40,390 bases of DNA from positions 1 through 40,390 of the forward strand of contig VFJL01000053.1 of NCBI GenBank assembly GCA_009886095.1, read 5' to 3'. The DNA is from Nitrosomonadales bacterium. GTDB lineage: Bacteria > Pseudomonadota > Gammaproteobacteria > Burkholderiales > Nitrosomonadaceae. Shown here piece after piece: positions 32,259 to 40,308 of the stretch. The translations under genes and the position numbers were made by a program. The number at the start of each line of letters is the position of its first letter. The first letter of the stretch is position 1. Under the pieces are notes generated by a model. It had not been told where the DNA came from, ran no database searches, and saw nothing but the letters and a program-made list of their open reading frames with translations.

Positions 32259-32308
32259 ATTTCAGTTCAAAAGTGAAACGAAGTGTCACTGATGAAATGG
32301 AGTTAGAG
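32259..32308 (+). repeat. Interspersed repeat family A, copy 5 (end-to-end deletion remnant)
   Basis: 50-bp remnant, 13 bp after the pheT stop in the same orientation. It keeps the left end (ATTTCAGTTCAAAAGTGAAACG) joined to the right end (AAGTGTCACTGATGAAATGG). The join falls at CGAA, which occurs at both sides of the missing ~100 bp in full copies, as expected for deletion between short direct repeats. Confidence 0.8.
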
Positions 32309-32354
32309 CAATTGAATATACGTCCCCAAAATCAATAAACAAGTGAGGAAGAGT

Positions 32355-32660
32355 ATGACTTTAACAAAGGCCGAGTTGGCGGATTTGCTGTTTGAGAAAG
32401 TTGGCTTGAACAAGCGCGAAGCTAAAGACATGGTAGATGCTTTTTACGAGGAAGTTCGTGTCGCGTTACAGAGTGGTGACGGCGTCAAGCTTTCAGGTTT
32501 CGGCAATTTCCAGTTGCGCGACAAACCGCAGCGCCCTGGTCGCAACCCCAAGACTGGCGAGGAGATTCCGATTACCGCCCGGCGCGTGGTGACTTTCCGC
32601 GCCAGTCAAAAACTAAAGGCAGTGGTAGAAAAAAACCATCAGGGAAAGCATGATGCCTAG
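32355..32660 (+). CDS. ihfA: Integration host factor alpha subunit
   Basis: 101 residues, starting at the ATG at 32355 because AGGAAGAG precedes it; an in-frame GTG lies 12 bp upstream. DNA-bending HU/IHF protein: [78 protein letters not shown], including the beta-arm Pro (GRNPKTG). The position after pheT is the conserved one for ihfA and separates it from HU and ihfB. Overlaps the MerR gene by 11 bp. Confidence 0.97.
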   Translation: MTLTKAELADLLFEKVGLNKREAKDMVDAFYEEVRVALQSGDGVKLSGFGNFQLRDKPQRPGRNPKTGEEIPITARRVVTFRASQKLKAVVEKNHQGKHDA

Positions 32661-33030
32661 CAGCGCTCTACCGCCCATCCCGGAAAAGCGCTATTTCACT
32701 ATTGGTGAAGTCAGTGAGTTATGTGGTGTCAAACCCCATGTATTGCGTTATTGGGAGCAGGAATTCGCCCAGTTGCAACCGGTCAAGCGGCGTGGTAATC
32801 GTCGCTATTATCAGCATCATGAAGTGCTGCTGATCCGTCGCATTCGTGAACTGCTCTATGAACAGGGTTTTACCATCAATGGCGCTCGTGGCCGTCTAGG
32901 ACAAAGCGCAGTCGAACCGATGCCTGTTGCTGCTGCTGTTACCACCTTAGTTGCCTCAAATCATCCATCGGTCAATTTGGCGCTGCTGCGAGGTGAAATC
33001 AAAAGTGTCGTATCACTGCTGCAGTCATGA
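32650..33030 (+). CDS. MerR-family transcriptional regulator
   Basis: 126 residues. An N-terminal winged helix-turn-helix of MerR type: [71 protein letters not shown]. The C-terminal part is short and lacks metal-binding cysteines, so it is not a classical metal sensor. It overlaps ihfA and is co-transcribed; a small MerR protein right after ihfA is conserved in proteobacteria, with unknown targets. Two adjacent ATGs (32650 and 32653) are possible starts. Confidence 0.92.
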   Translation: MMPSSALPPIPEKRYFTIGEVSELCGVKPHVLRYWEQEFAQLQPVKRRGNRRYYQHHEVLLIRRIRELLYEQGFTINGARGRLGQSAVEPMPVAAAVTTLVASNHPSVNLALLRGEIKSVVSLLQS

Positions 33031-33081
33031 CCAGTTCATCAATTTTTCTACATTCCTTACGTCACACAACGCCGAAAGCAA

Positions 33082-33111
33082 TTTCTAATATCAGGGCTTG
33101 TTTGTTATAAT
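33082..33111 (+). promoter_or_regulatory. Probable promoter of tRNA-Pro
   Basis: A perfect -10 TATAAT at 33106-33111 is followed by a GC-rich discriminator (CCGCACC) and the tRNA 10 bp later; the -35 (TTTCTA at 18 bp) is weak. A GC-rich discriminator is typical of stable-RNA promoters under stringent control. Confidence 0.5.
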
Positions 33112-33120
33112 CCGCACCTT

Positions 33121-33198
<78 letters not shown>

Positions 33199-33304
33199 TT
33201 TAATCAATAAGTTCACCGAGTGTACGCATGTCACTCAGGCTGGATGCGGGCCTAATGACTGACATCATTTCCCGGTAATCTGAAATCATCTGGATACTCT
33301 GCGA

Positions 33305-34045
33305 ATGCGCATATTGCTCAGCAACGACGATGGGTACTTTGCGCCAGGTCTTGCCTGTCTGGCAGAAATGCTTTCTACCATTGCAGATATCATCGTGGTC
33401 GCGCCGGAGCGAGACCGTAGCGGTGCCAGCAATTCACTTACGCTCGATCGTCCGCTGAACCTACATAAAGCTCACAATGGTTTCTACTACGTCAACGGCA
33501 CCCCTACCGATTGCGTGCATCTGGCGGTAACCGGAATGCTGGATACGCTGCCCGACATGGTGGTATCCGGGATCAACGCTGGTGCCAATATGGGTGATGA
33601 CACCATCTATTCCGGGACAGTAGCTGCTGCTACCGAAGGTTTTTTGCTTGGCATACCCTCTCTCGCTGTGTCGCTCACCAGTGCTGCCGGTGAAAATTTC
33701 TCTACGGCAGCGCGCGTTGCCGCAGACATGGTGCAACGTTTTAGAGACAACAAATTTAATGAGCCGATACTGCTCAATATCAATGTGCCCGATGTCGCTT
33801 ACGAGCAACTGCAAGGCATTGAGGTAACCCGGCTTGGTCGCCGTCATAAGGCCGAGGCAGTAGTCAAATCGCAAAGCCCACGCGGCGAAACGGTATACTG
33901 GGTAGGTGCAGCAGGTCCTGCCCAGGATGCCGGTGAGGGCACGGATTTTTTTGCAATCCAGCACAATCGGGTATCGCTGACGCCATTACAAATTGATCTG
34001 ACCCAGTATGGGCAACTGGATACGGTAAAACGGTGGCTGAAATAG
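33305..34045 (+). CDS. surE: 5'/3'-nucleotidase SurE
   Basis: 246 residues. Metal-dependent survival nucleotidase acting on nucleoside monophosphates. Metal-site motifs: [16 protein letters not shown] (Asp pair), [19 protein letters not shown] (Ser), VNGTPTDCV, and [21 protein letters not shown] (Asn). The C-terminal tail ends [10 protein letters not shown]. It starts the surE-pcm-nlpD series. The ribosome site is weak. Confidence 0.97.
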   Translation: MRILLSNDDGYFAPGLACLAEMLSTIADIIVVAPERDRSGASNSLTLDRPLNLHKAHNGFYYVNGTPTDCVHLAVTGMLDTLPDMVVSGINAGANMGDDTIYSGTVAAATEGFLLGIPSLAVSLTSAAGENFSTAARVAADMVQRFRDNKFNEPILLNINVPDVAYEQLQGIEVTRLGRRHKAEAVVKSQSPRGETVYWVGAAGPAQDAGEGTDFFAIQHNRVSLTPLQIDLTQYGQLDTVKRWLK

Positions 34046-34103
34046 CGCTGGAGCACAACGGGTCTTGTAGGGTGACAAATCAATATTTTCAGGGATAGCG
34101 AGT

Positions 34104-34766
34104 TTGAACACTCATCATTCCGGTATCGGCATGACTTCTCAGCGCACACGGGTGCGCATGATCGAGCGTTTGCGTGCGCAGGGTATCAACGATGAAGTGG
34201 TACTGGCAGCGATGAACGCTGTTCCCCGCCATGTCTTTGTCGAGGAAACGCTGGCGAACCGTGCCTACGATGATGTTGCTCTACCGATTAATTTCGGCCA
34301 GACCATTTCCAATCCGTTTGTTGTGGCACGCATGAGTGAGCTGCTGCGTGCAGGTTCAAATCTTGGCAGAGTGCTGGAAATTGGCACAGGCTGCGGCTAC
34401 CAGACAGCGGTGCTGGCACAGCTTGCACACGAGGTTTATTCGATCGAACGTATCGGGCCGCTGCTCACCCGTACTCGTACTCGTCTGCGCGAGTTTCGTT
34501 TCAGTAATGTTCGCCTGAAGCACGCTGACGGCTTGCTGGGATTGTCTGAAGTTGCGCCGTTTGATGGCATCATCATGACCGCTGCAACGACGCATGTTCC
34601 TCCCTCACTGCTGGAGCAGTTGGCGGTAGGTGGTAGAATGGTTTTCCCAAAAGGGAGTCAGGAGCAGTATCTGTGCGTAATTGAGCGCAGCTCTCAGGGT
34701 TACGCCGAGACCATTCTGGATGAAGCGAGGTTTGTACCGATGTTGTCTGGCATCGTGGGAAATTAA
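34104..34766 (+). CDS. pcm: Protein-L-isoaspartate O-methyltransferase
   Basis: 220 residues. Repairs isoaspartyl residues in aged proteins using SAM. Typical motifs are [35 protein letters not shown], and the SAM-binding [16 protein letters not shown]. The later part holds [10 protein letters not shown] and [20 protein letters not shown]. The start is TTG at 34104 with AGGGA eight bases upstream; an in-frame ATG at 34131 lacks a ribosome site. It follows surE by 58 bp. A family-A repeat starts 13 bp after its stop. Confidence 0.96.
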   Translation: MNTHHSGIGMTSQRTRVRMIERLRAQGINDEVVLAAMNAVPRHVFVEETLANRAYDDVALPINFGQTISNPFVVARMSELLRAGSNLGRVLEIGTGCGYQTAVLAQLAHEVYSIERIGPLLTRTRTRLREFRFSNVRLKHADGLLGLSEVAPFDGIIMTAATTHVPPSLLEQLAVGGRMVFPKGSQEQYLCVIERSSQGYAETILDEARFVPMLSGIVGN

Positions 34767-34779
34767 GCGCTGCAGAGTC

Positions 34780-34931
34780 ATTTCAATTCCAGTTCAAAAG
34801 TGAAACGGGGCGATGACGAACGAATACCGCAGATGATGCATCCCTCCAAAGGGACTTCCTTCGGGGCGAATAATATGGCCAGTCGCAAGTGAGAATATCA
34901 ACGAAGTGCCGCTGATGAATGGAACTGGAAT
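34780..34931 (+). repeat. Interspersed repeat family A, copy 6
   Basis: Full-length copy filling the pcm-nlpD gap, in gene orientation. The ends ATTTCAATTCCAGTTC and GAATGGAACTGGAAT form the terminal inverted repeat. The central hairpin CTCCAAAGG / CCTTCGGGG has one mismatch and one G-U pair. Shared blocks are GGCGATGACGAACGAA, CGGGGCGAATA, AAGTGAGAATATCAACGAAG and GCTGATGAA. Confidence 0.9.
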
Positions 34932-34943
34932 AAGAGATAAGGA

Positions 34944-36005
34944 ATGAAAGGTAAAAGAATCAAGCAGCAGAGACCGGATAACAGTGGAAACCCGACTACG
35001 GTTTTTATGCGTCCCCAGCCGGCGTTTTGCCCAGACAGATCTCGATCTTCCGTCTTCTGTTTCCTGTCCCCGATCTTTTGTCTGCTGATCGCCAGTTGCA
35101 GCGTTACCCAGTCTCCCGTTCCAGTGGTTGACCGACCCCCGGCGCTACAAAAGCCCGCAATCAAACTTGGTGCGGTTTCTGCGGAAACTGCCAAACTCTA
35201 CACTGTGCAGAAGGGTGACACGCTTTACAGCATCGCACTGAATCATGGTCTTGCTTACAAGGATTTAGCGGAATGGAATAACATCGACAATCCCGGCGCC
35301 ATTAATCTCGGTCAGCAGCTTAACTTGTCTCCACCTTCTCAAGCAGCGCAGCCTTCGCTATTTTCAGTATCCGAGCCAGCGTTACAATCGGTTGCTGAAA
35401 CGGCCATGCCTGGGGCCGCCACGGAAATCAGAGAAAAAACTGACAGGCTGAAAACTGAGCCCAAGGCATTCAAGCTGCCATATTCGGAGCAGGTGCTGGC
35501 GCAGTTGAACAGACCGGCAAATATGCCTTCGGCTTTGCCCCCAGTTTTAATAGCCAAGGCTGATCTGGCGGCTGAAAGAGTTGCCAAGATTGACATCGAG
35601 CCCCAGCCACAGACCACCGAATCCGGTCTGGATGAGCGTATCAACTGGCTCTGGCCCACCCAAGGCAAGGTACTGGAAGGTTTCTCGGAAAGTAGCAAAG
35701 GGGTAGATATCGCGGGCAAGACCGGGCAAGCGGTATTGGCTTCCGCTGCAGGCAAAGTGGTTTACAGCGGCAGCGGCTTACGTGGCTACGGCAACCTTAT
35801 TATCATCAAGCACAACGATACCTATCTTAGCGCCTATGCCCACAACAGCAAGCTTCTAATTAAGGAAGGGCAAGCAGTAACCCGGGGACAGAAAATTGCC
35901 GAGATGGGAAATACCGATGCCAGTTTGGTAAAGCTCCATTTTGAAATCCGCAAGCACGGCAAACCGGTAGACCCGCTGCAACATCTGCCCGCAATGCCCA
36001 AATGA
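34944..36005 (+). CDS. nlpD: NlpD-like LysM/M23 (LytM) lipoprotein
   Basis: 353 residues from ATG 34944. A lipoprotein signal ends at IASC (Cys52); an ATG at 35007 would give a shorter, more usual signal (Cys31) but has no ribosome site. A LysM peptidoglycan-binding domain lies at about 84-130 (YTVQKGDTLYSIALNHGLAYKDLAEWNNID), then a Pro/Ala-rich linker, and a LytM/M23 domain at about 235-350 (VYSGSGLRGYGNLIIIKHNDTYLSAYAHNS). The first zinc His of active M23 enzymes is replaced: the site reads SKGVDIAG. In relatives NlpD is a catalytically inactive activator of amidase AmiC during septum splitting. The position after surE-pcm supports NlpD. rpoS does not follow. Confidence 0.92.
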   Translation: MKGKRIKQQRPDNSGNPTTVFMRPQPAFCPDRSRSSVFCFLSPIFCLLIASCSVTQSPVPVVDRPPALQKPAIKLGAVSAETAKLYTVQKGDTLYSIALNHGLAYKDLAEWNNIDNPGAINLGQQLNLSPPSQAAQPSLFSVSEPALQSVAETAMPGAATEIREKTDRLKTEPKAFKLPYSEQVLAQLNRPANMPSALPPVLIAKADLAAERVAKIDIEPQPQTTESGLDERINWLWPTQGKVLEGFSESSKGVDIAGKTGQAVLASAAGKVVYSGSGLRGYGNLIIIKHNDTYLSAYAHNSKLLIKEGQAVTRGQKIAEMGNTDASLVKLHFEIRKHGKPVDPLQHLPAMPK

Positions 36006-36116
36006 GTTGCCCCGGCTATCTTTGGTTGGACAGCCTGAGCGGCGAATATTACACTGGCGGCTACACTGAAGTTGCACGACCAGACTGAATCATCACTTCT
36101 GAATCACTCATAAACT

Positions 36117-36542
36117 ATGGCACAAGCAGAACCTGCAATACCCGACCCCAGCCTGTTCAGCGAAGAGGATATCTCGCAACTGGTCCATACTTTTTATACA
36201 ACAGCCAGAAAAGACCCCGGGCTAGGCCCGATCTTTGAAGCGCATGTCACCGACTGGGATGCGCATTTTGTGCAGATGATCAACTTCTGGTCGATGCAGT
36301 TGCGAGGAACTAGCCGTTTCCGGGGCGCACCCATGCCCAAGCATCTGGTCTTGCCGGAGCTGTCTGCCGCATTGTTCGAGCGCTGGCTGCAACTCTTCAT
36401 GCAAACCACTCAGGAGATGGGCAACCCGGCTTTGCAACTACATGCGAATTCGCTGGCCTATCGCATCGCCAGCAGATTGTGGATGGCATACCAGACGGAA
36501 CGCTACCCCGACAAACCGCTGGTGGAGCTGCGGGCAGCGTAG
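36117..36542 (+). CDS. Group III truncated hemoglobin
   Basis: 141 residues. A two-over-two globin of the trHb3 class. The diagnostic stretch is VHTFYTTARKDPGLGPIFEAHV--WDAHFVQMINFWSMQLRGTSRF, followed by GAPMPKHLVLPELSAALFERWLQLF. The proximal heme His is probably that in PKHLVLP. Relatives bind O2 and NO, and a role in NO handling would suit an ammonia oxidiser, but that is inference. No partner gene is near; it sits 111 bp after nlpD, where rpoS often stands. No obvious ribosome site. Confidence 0.88.
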   Translation: MAQAEPAIPDPSLFSEEDISQLVHTFYTTARKDPGLGPIFEAHVTDWDAHFVQMINFWSMQLRGTSRFRGAPMPKHLVLPELSAALFERWLQLFMQTTQEMGNPALQLHANSLAYRIASRLWMAYQTERYPDKPLVELRAA

Positions 36543-36677
36543 TCTGCTCAGCGTGGTCTAGACAGCGCAGGTTTGAGCCAAGTAATCCGGAGGAAGGCTT
36601 GGAGACGCTCTATTATCAGTCTTCATGGCATTTATCCTTATGCTAAATTGATTTGTAGCGTTTTAGGCCTGTTGCCA
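36543..36677. other. Globin/DUF2130 convergent intergenic region
   Basis: 135 bp between converging stops; no clear terminator, repeat or RNA is seen. Confidence 0.3.
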
Positions 36678-37976
36678 TCACTCGGCCGCATTACCATTGC
36701 TCGCAACAGGGGCTTCCAGTGCCTGGAACTCCAAGCCATCTATCTCCTGCAACGATTTCCCCGCAATCCCCTGTAAGTCCCCATACATCCCGACCGTCGC
36801 CCCCATCACGCGCTCGATCTGCTCCTCGCGCTTGGCCCATTGTTTCATGATCGCTCTTTTTTCCTTGTCGAGGTCTTCCTGCATGGTGGAGAAGGCTTCG
36901 ACAATGGCTTCCACCCGCAGGCGGAAGCGTGGGCCAGTGAGGTACTGGTAGATCATCTCTGTTTTGGTCTGCTGGCCTTCGGTAGATTGCCGCGCAAGGG
37001 CAAGCTCCAACAATGACTGGCGAAGGATCATGGCCACCGGCAAGGCCGCGCGCGGGTGCGTGACCCAGACACCCTCTACCATTTCGAAGGTTTCAATGCC
37101 TTTGGGCAATATCTGGCTCACGATCACGGCAATCTCTGCTTTGGCGGTGCGTTGATCGTCGCGCAGTTTTACCAGCCAGGCATCGCTCCAGTTCTTGGTG
37201 CGTTTGAACTCCCACAGAATGGTGCCGCCGGGCTGGCCACCTGCACCGACCACCCGGTGCAATACATCCCCGCCAAACTCGCCCTTGGGTACCGGTTCGA
37301 TCGCATCGAAAGGAAATTTGCTGCGTAACAGATTCTCCAGCTCCAGTTCCTGCACTTCGCCCTGCAATTGTTGCGATCCCTGCTCGGCCCGGCGCTTGAG
37401 GTCTTCGATCTGTTTTTGCATCGCGGCTATGGTTTGCTCTTTTTCCATCACCTTGAGTCTTTGTTCATCCTCGGCTTCTTTTCTGGCCTGTTGCCGGGTA
37501 ACAGCCAAGCCTTCCTGCACCCGTTTTTCCACAGTGAGCTCCAGTTCACGCCGGGCATCATCCAGTTCGCGCTGTTTTCTCATCAGCTCGGCCTGCGTCT
37601 TCTGCGCTTCAGCCAGTTTTACTTCTTGGCTTTTCAGCACTTCCTGCAAGTCGGCTACTTCGCGAGCTTTCTGTTCAAGATCGGTTGCGGCGGCTTGCTT
37701 GGCTTTCCTGGCTTCTTCCGCCGTGATTCTGGTGCGATCCTTTTTTAGCTGCTCTTCAACTTGCCCTGCCACTTGCTCATCAAGCTTGTTTTTGGCATCG
37801 GTCAATAGCTTTTCTTTTTCCCGGATGCCTTGCTCGCGTTTGGCGATTTCGTCATCTTTTTGTGCAAGCTGCTGCTCAAATTGCCTGCGTGTGGTGGCGA
37901 TCAACGGCGCAGCAAGCGATTCGGTGAGCCGGATTTCGGTTCTGCAGTTCGGGCAGGTGATGGTGGGCTCGGTCAT
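36678..37976 (-). CDS. DUF2130-family protein: CxxC, long coiled coil, PD-(D/E)xK-like C-terminal domain
   Basis: 432 residues; function not established. N-terminus: a single CPNC knuckle (ITCPNCRTEI). Residues ~30-215 are highly charged heptads (KDDEIAKREQGIREKEKLL and onward) and should form a long coiled coil. Residues ~220-330 resemble a restriction-endonuclease-like fold: E in ELELENLLRSKFPFD, then GGDVLHRV, then TILWEFKRTKNW, i.e. a G-D...E-x-K series. The C-terminal third is helical. AGGAAC seven bases before the ATG supports the start. It is divergent from sodB and convergent with the globin gene, so it stands alone. Possible roles (DNA processing, defence) are speculative. Family naming is from memory of the motif set. 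Confidence 0.75.
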   Translation of the reverse strand: MTEPTITCPNCRTEIRLTESLAAPLIATTRRQFEQQLAQKDDEIAKREQGIREKEKLLTDAKNKLDEQVAGQVEEQLKKDRTRITAEEARKAKQAAATDLEQKAREVADLQEVLKSQEVKLAEAQKTQAELMRKQRELDDARRELELTVEKRVQEGLAVTRQQARKEAEDEQRLKVMEKEQTIAAMQKQIEDLKRRAEQGSQQLQGEVQELELENLLRSKFPFDAIEPVPKGEFGGDVLHRVVGAGGQPGGTILWEFKRTKNWSDAWLVKLRDDQRTAKAEIAVIVSQILPKGIETFEMVEGVWVTHPRAALPVAMILRQSLLELALARQSTEGQQTKTEMIYQYLTGPRFRLRVEAIVEAFSTMQEDLDKEKRAIMKQWAKREEQIERVMGATVGMYGDLQGIAGKSLQEIDGLEFQALEAPVASNGNAAE

Positions 37977-38173
37977 GTTTTGTTCCTGAAAATGCTGATA
38001 GGCCTGAATCCCAGGTCAGCATAGATTCGAGTTCGCGCTAATGATTATAGGCTAAACAAATATTTTGAATTACCCTGAATGGCTGTGCCAGTTCATGGGG
38101 CACAAAAAATTCATATATACTTGGCTGTGAGAAGCGAGTCAGATTTTAAAGTCACCCTATAGGAGTCGAAAAA
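37977..38173. promoter_or_regulatory. Divergent promoter region DUF2130/sodB
   Basis: 197 bp. An inverted repeat TGTGCC (38084-38089) and GGCACA (38099-38104) stands 70-90 bp before sodB and could be an operator or a hairpin. An AT-rich CATATATAC near 38112 may be a -10. AGGAG precedes sodB. A Fur box was looked for; only a poor AATGATTATA half-match near 38040 is present. Confidence 0.35.
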
Positions 38174-38773
38174 ATGAGTAATGTACATGTTTTGCCACCA
38201 CTTCCCTTTGCAGATAATGCGCTGGATCCCGTAATCTCGGCCAATACGCTGAGTTTCCACTACGGCAAGCATCACAAGGCCTATGTTGATAACCTGAACA
38301 AACTGGTAGCCGGAACCGAACTTGCGGATCTGTCGTTGGAGCAAGTGATTGCTGCGACAGTTGGCCGGGCTGACAAGGCCGGAATTTTTAACAATGCGGC
38401 ACAGATCTGGAACCATACTTTTTACTGGAACAGCCTGACCCCGAAAGGTGGTGGTGAGCCTCCCGCCGCGCTGAAGCAAAAAATCGAGGCTTCTTTCGGT
38501 ACCGTGGAAGCATGCAAGCAGGAGTTGGCGACTGCGGCAACTACTCAATTCGGCAGCGGTTGGGCGTGGCTGGCGCTGGATGGCGACAAGCTCAAGGTGG
38601 TCAAGACCGCTAACGCCAATGTGCCTTTGACCGAAGGAATGAAGACGCTGCTGGTCATCGATGTGTGGGAGCATGCCTACTACCTCGATTATCAGAACCG
38701 GCGCGCAGATTATGTCAGCGCTGTGCTCGACAGGTTGATTAACTGGGGTTTTGCGGAAAATAATCTTGGCTAG
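38174..38773 (+). CDS. sodB: Superoxide dismutase, Fe type
   Basis: 199 residues, cytoplasmic. Converts superoxide to H2O2 and O2. Metal ligands by alignment: H29 (FHYGKHH), H81 (WNHTFYW), D163 and H167 ([15 protein letters not shown]). Gln77 in NNAAQIWNH is the active-site glutamine position characteristic of Fe-type enzymes, so iron is more likely than manganese. GWAWLALD and [13 protein letters not shown] are further family marks. It is divergent from the DUF2130 gene and followed by tyrS after 21 bp, an uncommon pairing that suggests a shared transcript. Confidence 0.95.
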   Translation: MSNVHVLPPLPFADNALDPVISANTLSFHYGKHHKAYVDNLNKLVAGTELADLSLEQVIAATVGRADKAGIFNNAAQIWNHTFYWNSLTPKGGGEPPAALKQKIEASFGTVEACKQELATAATTQFGSGWAWLALDGDKLKVVKTANANVPLTEGMKTLLVIDVWEHAYYLDYQNRRADYVSAVLDRLINWGFAENNLG

Positions 38774-38794
38774 CCAAACTACCCTGGTAGTATT

Positions 38795-40009
38795 GTGATC
38801 AAACAAGTCCCGGAACAGCTGGAAATTATCAAGCACGGTTGCCACGAGCTCCTGGTAGAAGAGGAGCTCGGGCAGAAGCTTGCTGCGGGTCATCCGCTGC
38901 GAATCAAGGCAGGATTTGACCCGACTGCACCGGATTTGCATTTGGGCCACACGGTTCTGCTCAATAAGATGCGTCAACTACAGGATTTGGGCCACCATGC
39001 CCTGTTCCTGATTGGTGACTTTACCGGCATGATAGGGGATCCCAGCGGCAAGAATGTTACCCGTCCGCCACTTACCCGCGAGCAGGTAACGGAGAACGCC
39101 AGATCTTATACCGACCAGGTATTCAGAATACTCAAGCCCGATCAGACTGAAGTGGTGTTCAATTCCACCTGGATGGATAAGCTTGATGCTGCCGGTCTGA
39201 TCAAGCTGGCGGCTACTCATACTGTTGCGCGCATGCTGGAGCGGGATGATTTCAGCAAACGTTATCGAGGTAATCAGGCTATCGCCATCCACGAATTCTT
39301 GTATCCGCTGATTCAGGGCTACGACTCGGTTGCACTCAAAGCGGATATCGAGCTGGGGGGTACCGACCAGAAATTCAATTTATTGATGGGACGGGAGTTG
39401 CAAAGACATTTCGGCCAGTCACCGCAGTGTGTGCTCACCATGCCGCTGCTGGAAGGGTTGGATGGCGTCAATAAAATGTCCAAATCCTCGGGTAACTACA
39501 TTGGCATAGCCGAGAGCCCCGGCGAAATATTCGGTAAATTGATGTCTGTTTCCGATGAGCTGATGTGGCGTTATATCGAGTTGCTGTCACTCAAATCACT
39601 GGACGTTACCCGGCAGTGGAAACAGGAAGTGGAACAAGGACGTAATCCGCGCGATATCAAGGTGATGTTTGCTCAGGAAATTGTTAGCCGCTTCCACAGC
39701 AAACAGGATGCGGAAGCGGCGTTGGCCGATTTTGAAGCACGCTTCAGGCGCGGTGCGCTGCCGGATGACATGCCGGAAAGAGTGCTGTACGCTGGATCTG
39801 ACGGATTGCCGATAGCGCAAGTACTCAAACAAGCTGGCCTCACCGCCAGCACGACAGAAGCGCTACGCATGATCGAGCAGGGTGGTGTAAAATTGAACGG
39901 CGAGAAAATCAGCGACAAAGGTACCAGAATAGCTTGTGGCGAGACCGCAGTAGTACAGGTAGGTAAGCGAAAATTTGCCAGGATAACCGTTTCCGGAAAT
40001 ACGGAATAG
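38795..40009 (+). CDS. tyrS: Tyrosyl-tRNA synthetase
   Basis: 404 residues, class I synthetase charging tRNA-Tyr. HIGH motif as HLGH (49-52, in [17 protein letters not shown]), KMSKS intact ([12 protein letters not shown]), and a C-terminal S4 RNA-binding domain ([22 protein letters not shown]). The [12 protein letters not shown] form and length place it with the TyrZ-like subgroup rather than the E. coli TyrS type. The start is GTG with a weak ribosome site. Its stop lies 30 bp before the -35 of the rRNA operon promoter; no strong terminator is seen between. Confidence 0.96.
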   Translation: MIKQVPEQLEIIKHGCHELLVEEELGQKLAAGHPLRIKAGFDPTAPDLHLGHTVLLNKMRQLQDLGHHALFLIGDFTGMIGDPSGKNVTRPPLTREQVTENARSYTDQVFRILKPDQTEVVFNSTWMDKLDAAGLIKLAATHTVARMLERDDFSKRYRGNQAIAIHEFLYPLIQGYDSVALKADIELGGTDQKFNLLMGRELQRHFGQSPQCVLTMPLLEGLDGVNKMSKSSGNYIGIAESPGEIFGKLMSVSDELMWRYIELLSLKSLDVTRQWKQEVEQGRNPRDIKVMFAQEIVSRFHSKQDAEAALADFEARFRRGALPDDMPERVLYAGSDGLPIAQVLKQAGLTASTTEALRMIEQGGVKLNGEKISDKGTRIACGETAVVQVGKRKFARITVSGNTE

Positions 40010-40038
40010 TTAAGAATTACACTATTTTCAGAAATACC

Positions 40039-40066
40039 TTGACCCTCTGTTCGTTCACTGTATAAT
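40039..40066 (+). promoter_or_regulatory. rRNA operon promoter
   Basis: TTGACC (40039-40044), 16 bp, TATAAT (40061-40066), followed by a GC-rich discriminator (TCGGCC) as expected for stringently controlled rRNA promoters. AT-rich sequence just upstream (40010-40037) could act as an UP element. It is 242 bp before the 16S 5' end. Confidence 0.85.
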
Positions 40067-40084
40067 TCGGCCTTCGTTGTCCAG

Positions 40085-40122
40085 CCATGAAATTCATGGG
40101 TGAAATTGCTCTTTAAAAATTT
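40085..40122 (+). promoter_or_regulatory. rRNA antitermination leader: boxB-like hairpin and boxA
   Basis: A short hairpin CCATGAA/TTCATGG at 40085-40099 is followed by TGCTCTTTAAAAATTT at 40107-40122, nearly identical to the E. coli rrn boxA (TGCTCTTTAACAATTT). Nus-factor antitermination of the rRNA transcript is therefore expected. The remaining leader (40123-40308) shows no gene. Confidence 0.85.
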
Positions 40123-40308
40123 ACAGCCGATAGGTGTGGGCACTTGACCAGGGCGTTCGGTATTTTGTCTTTCGGGGCAGGGTATACGGACGGTTTAAGA
40201 GTTGAAGTGCTCGCACGATGTAAGTAGTAAGGTTCTGGTTTTTATCTTGAGAAATTGGGATAAAGCTAAAATCCTAGTAACACGTCAAGCGAGAGTTTTA
40301 CCAGTATT

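Noticed and set aside
37195-37989. 264-codon Ser/Cys-rich frame antisense to the DUF2130 gene
   Set aside because: Composition is what antisense of a Lys/Glu/Gln-rich coiled coil produces; no independent evidence.
38037-38052. Fur box before sodB
   Set aside because: The AATGATTATA stretch matches a half-site only.
38111-38977. 288-codon minus-strand frame antisense to sodB and the tyrS start
   Set aside because: Covers two certain genes and shows no recognisable motif.
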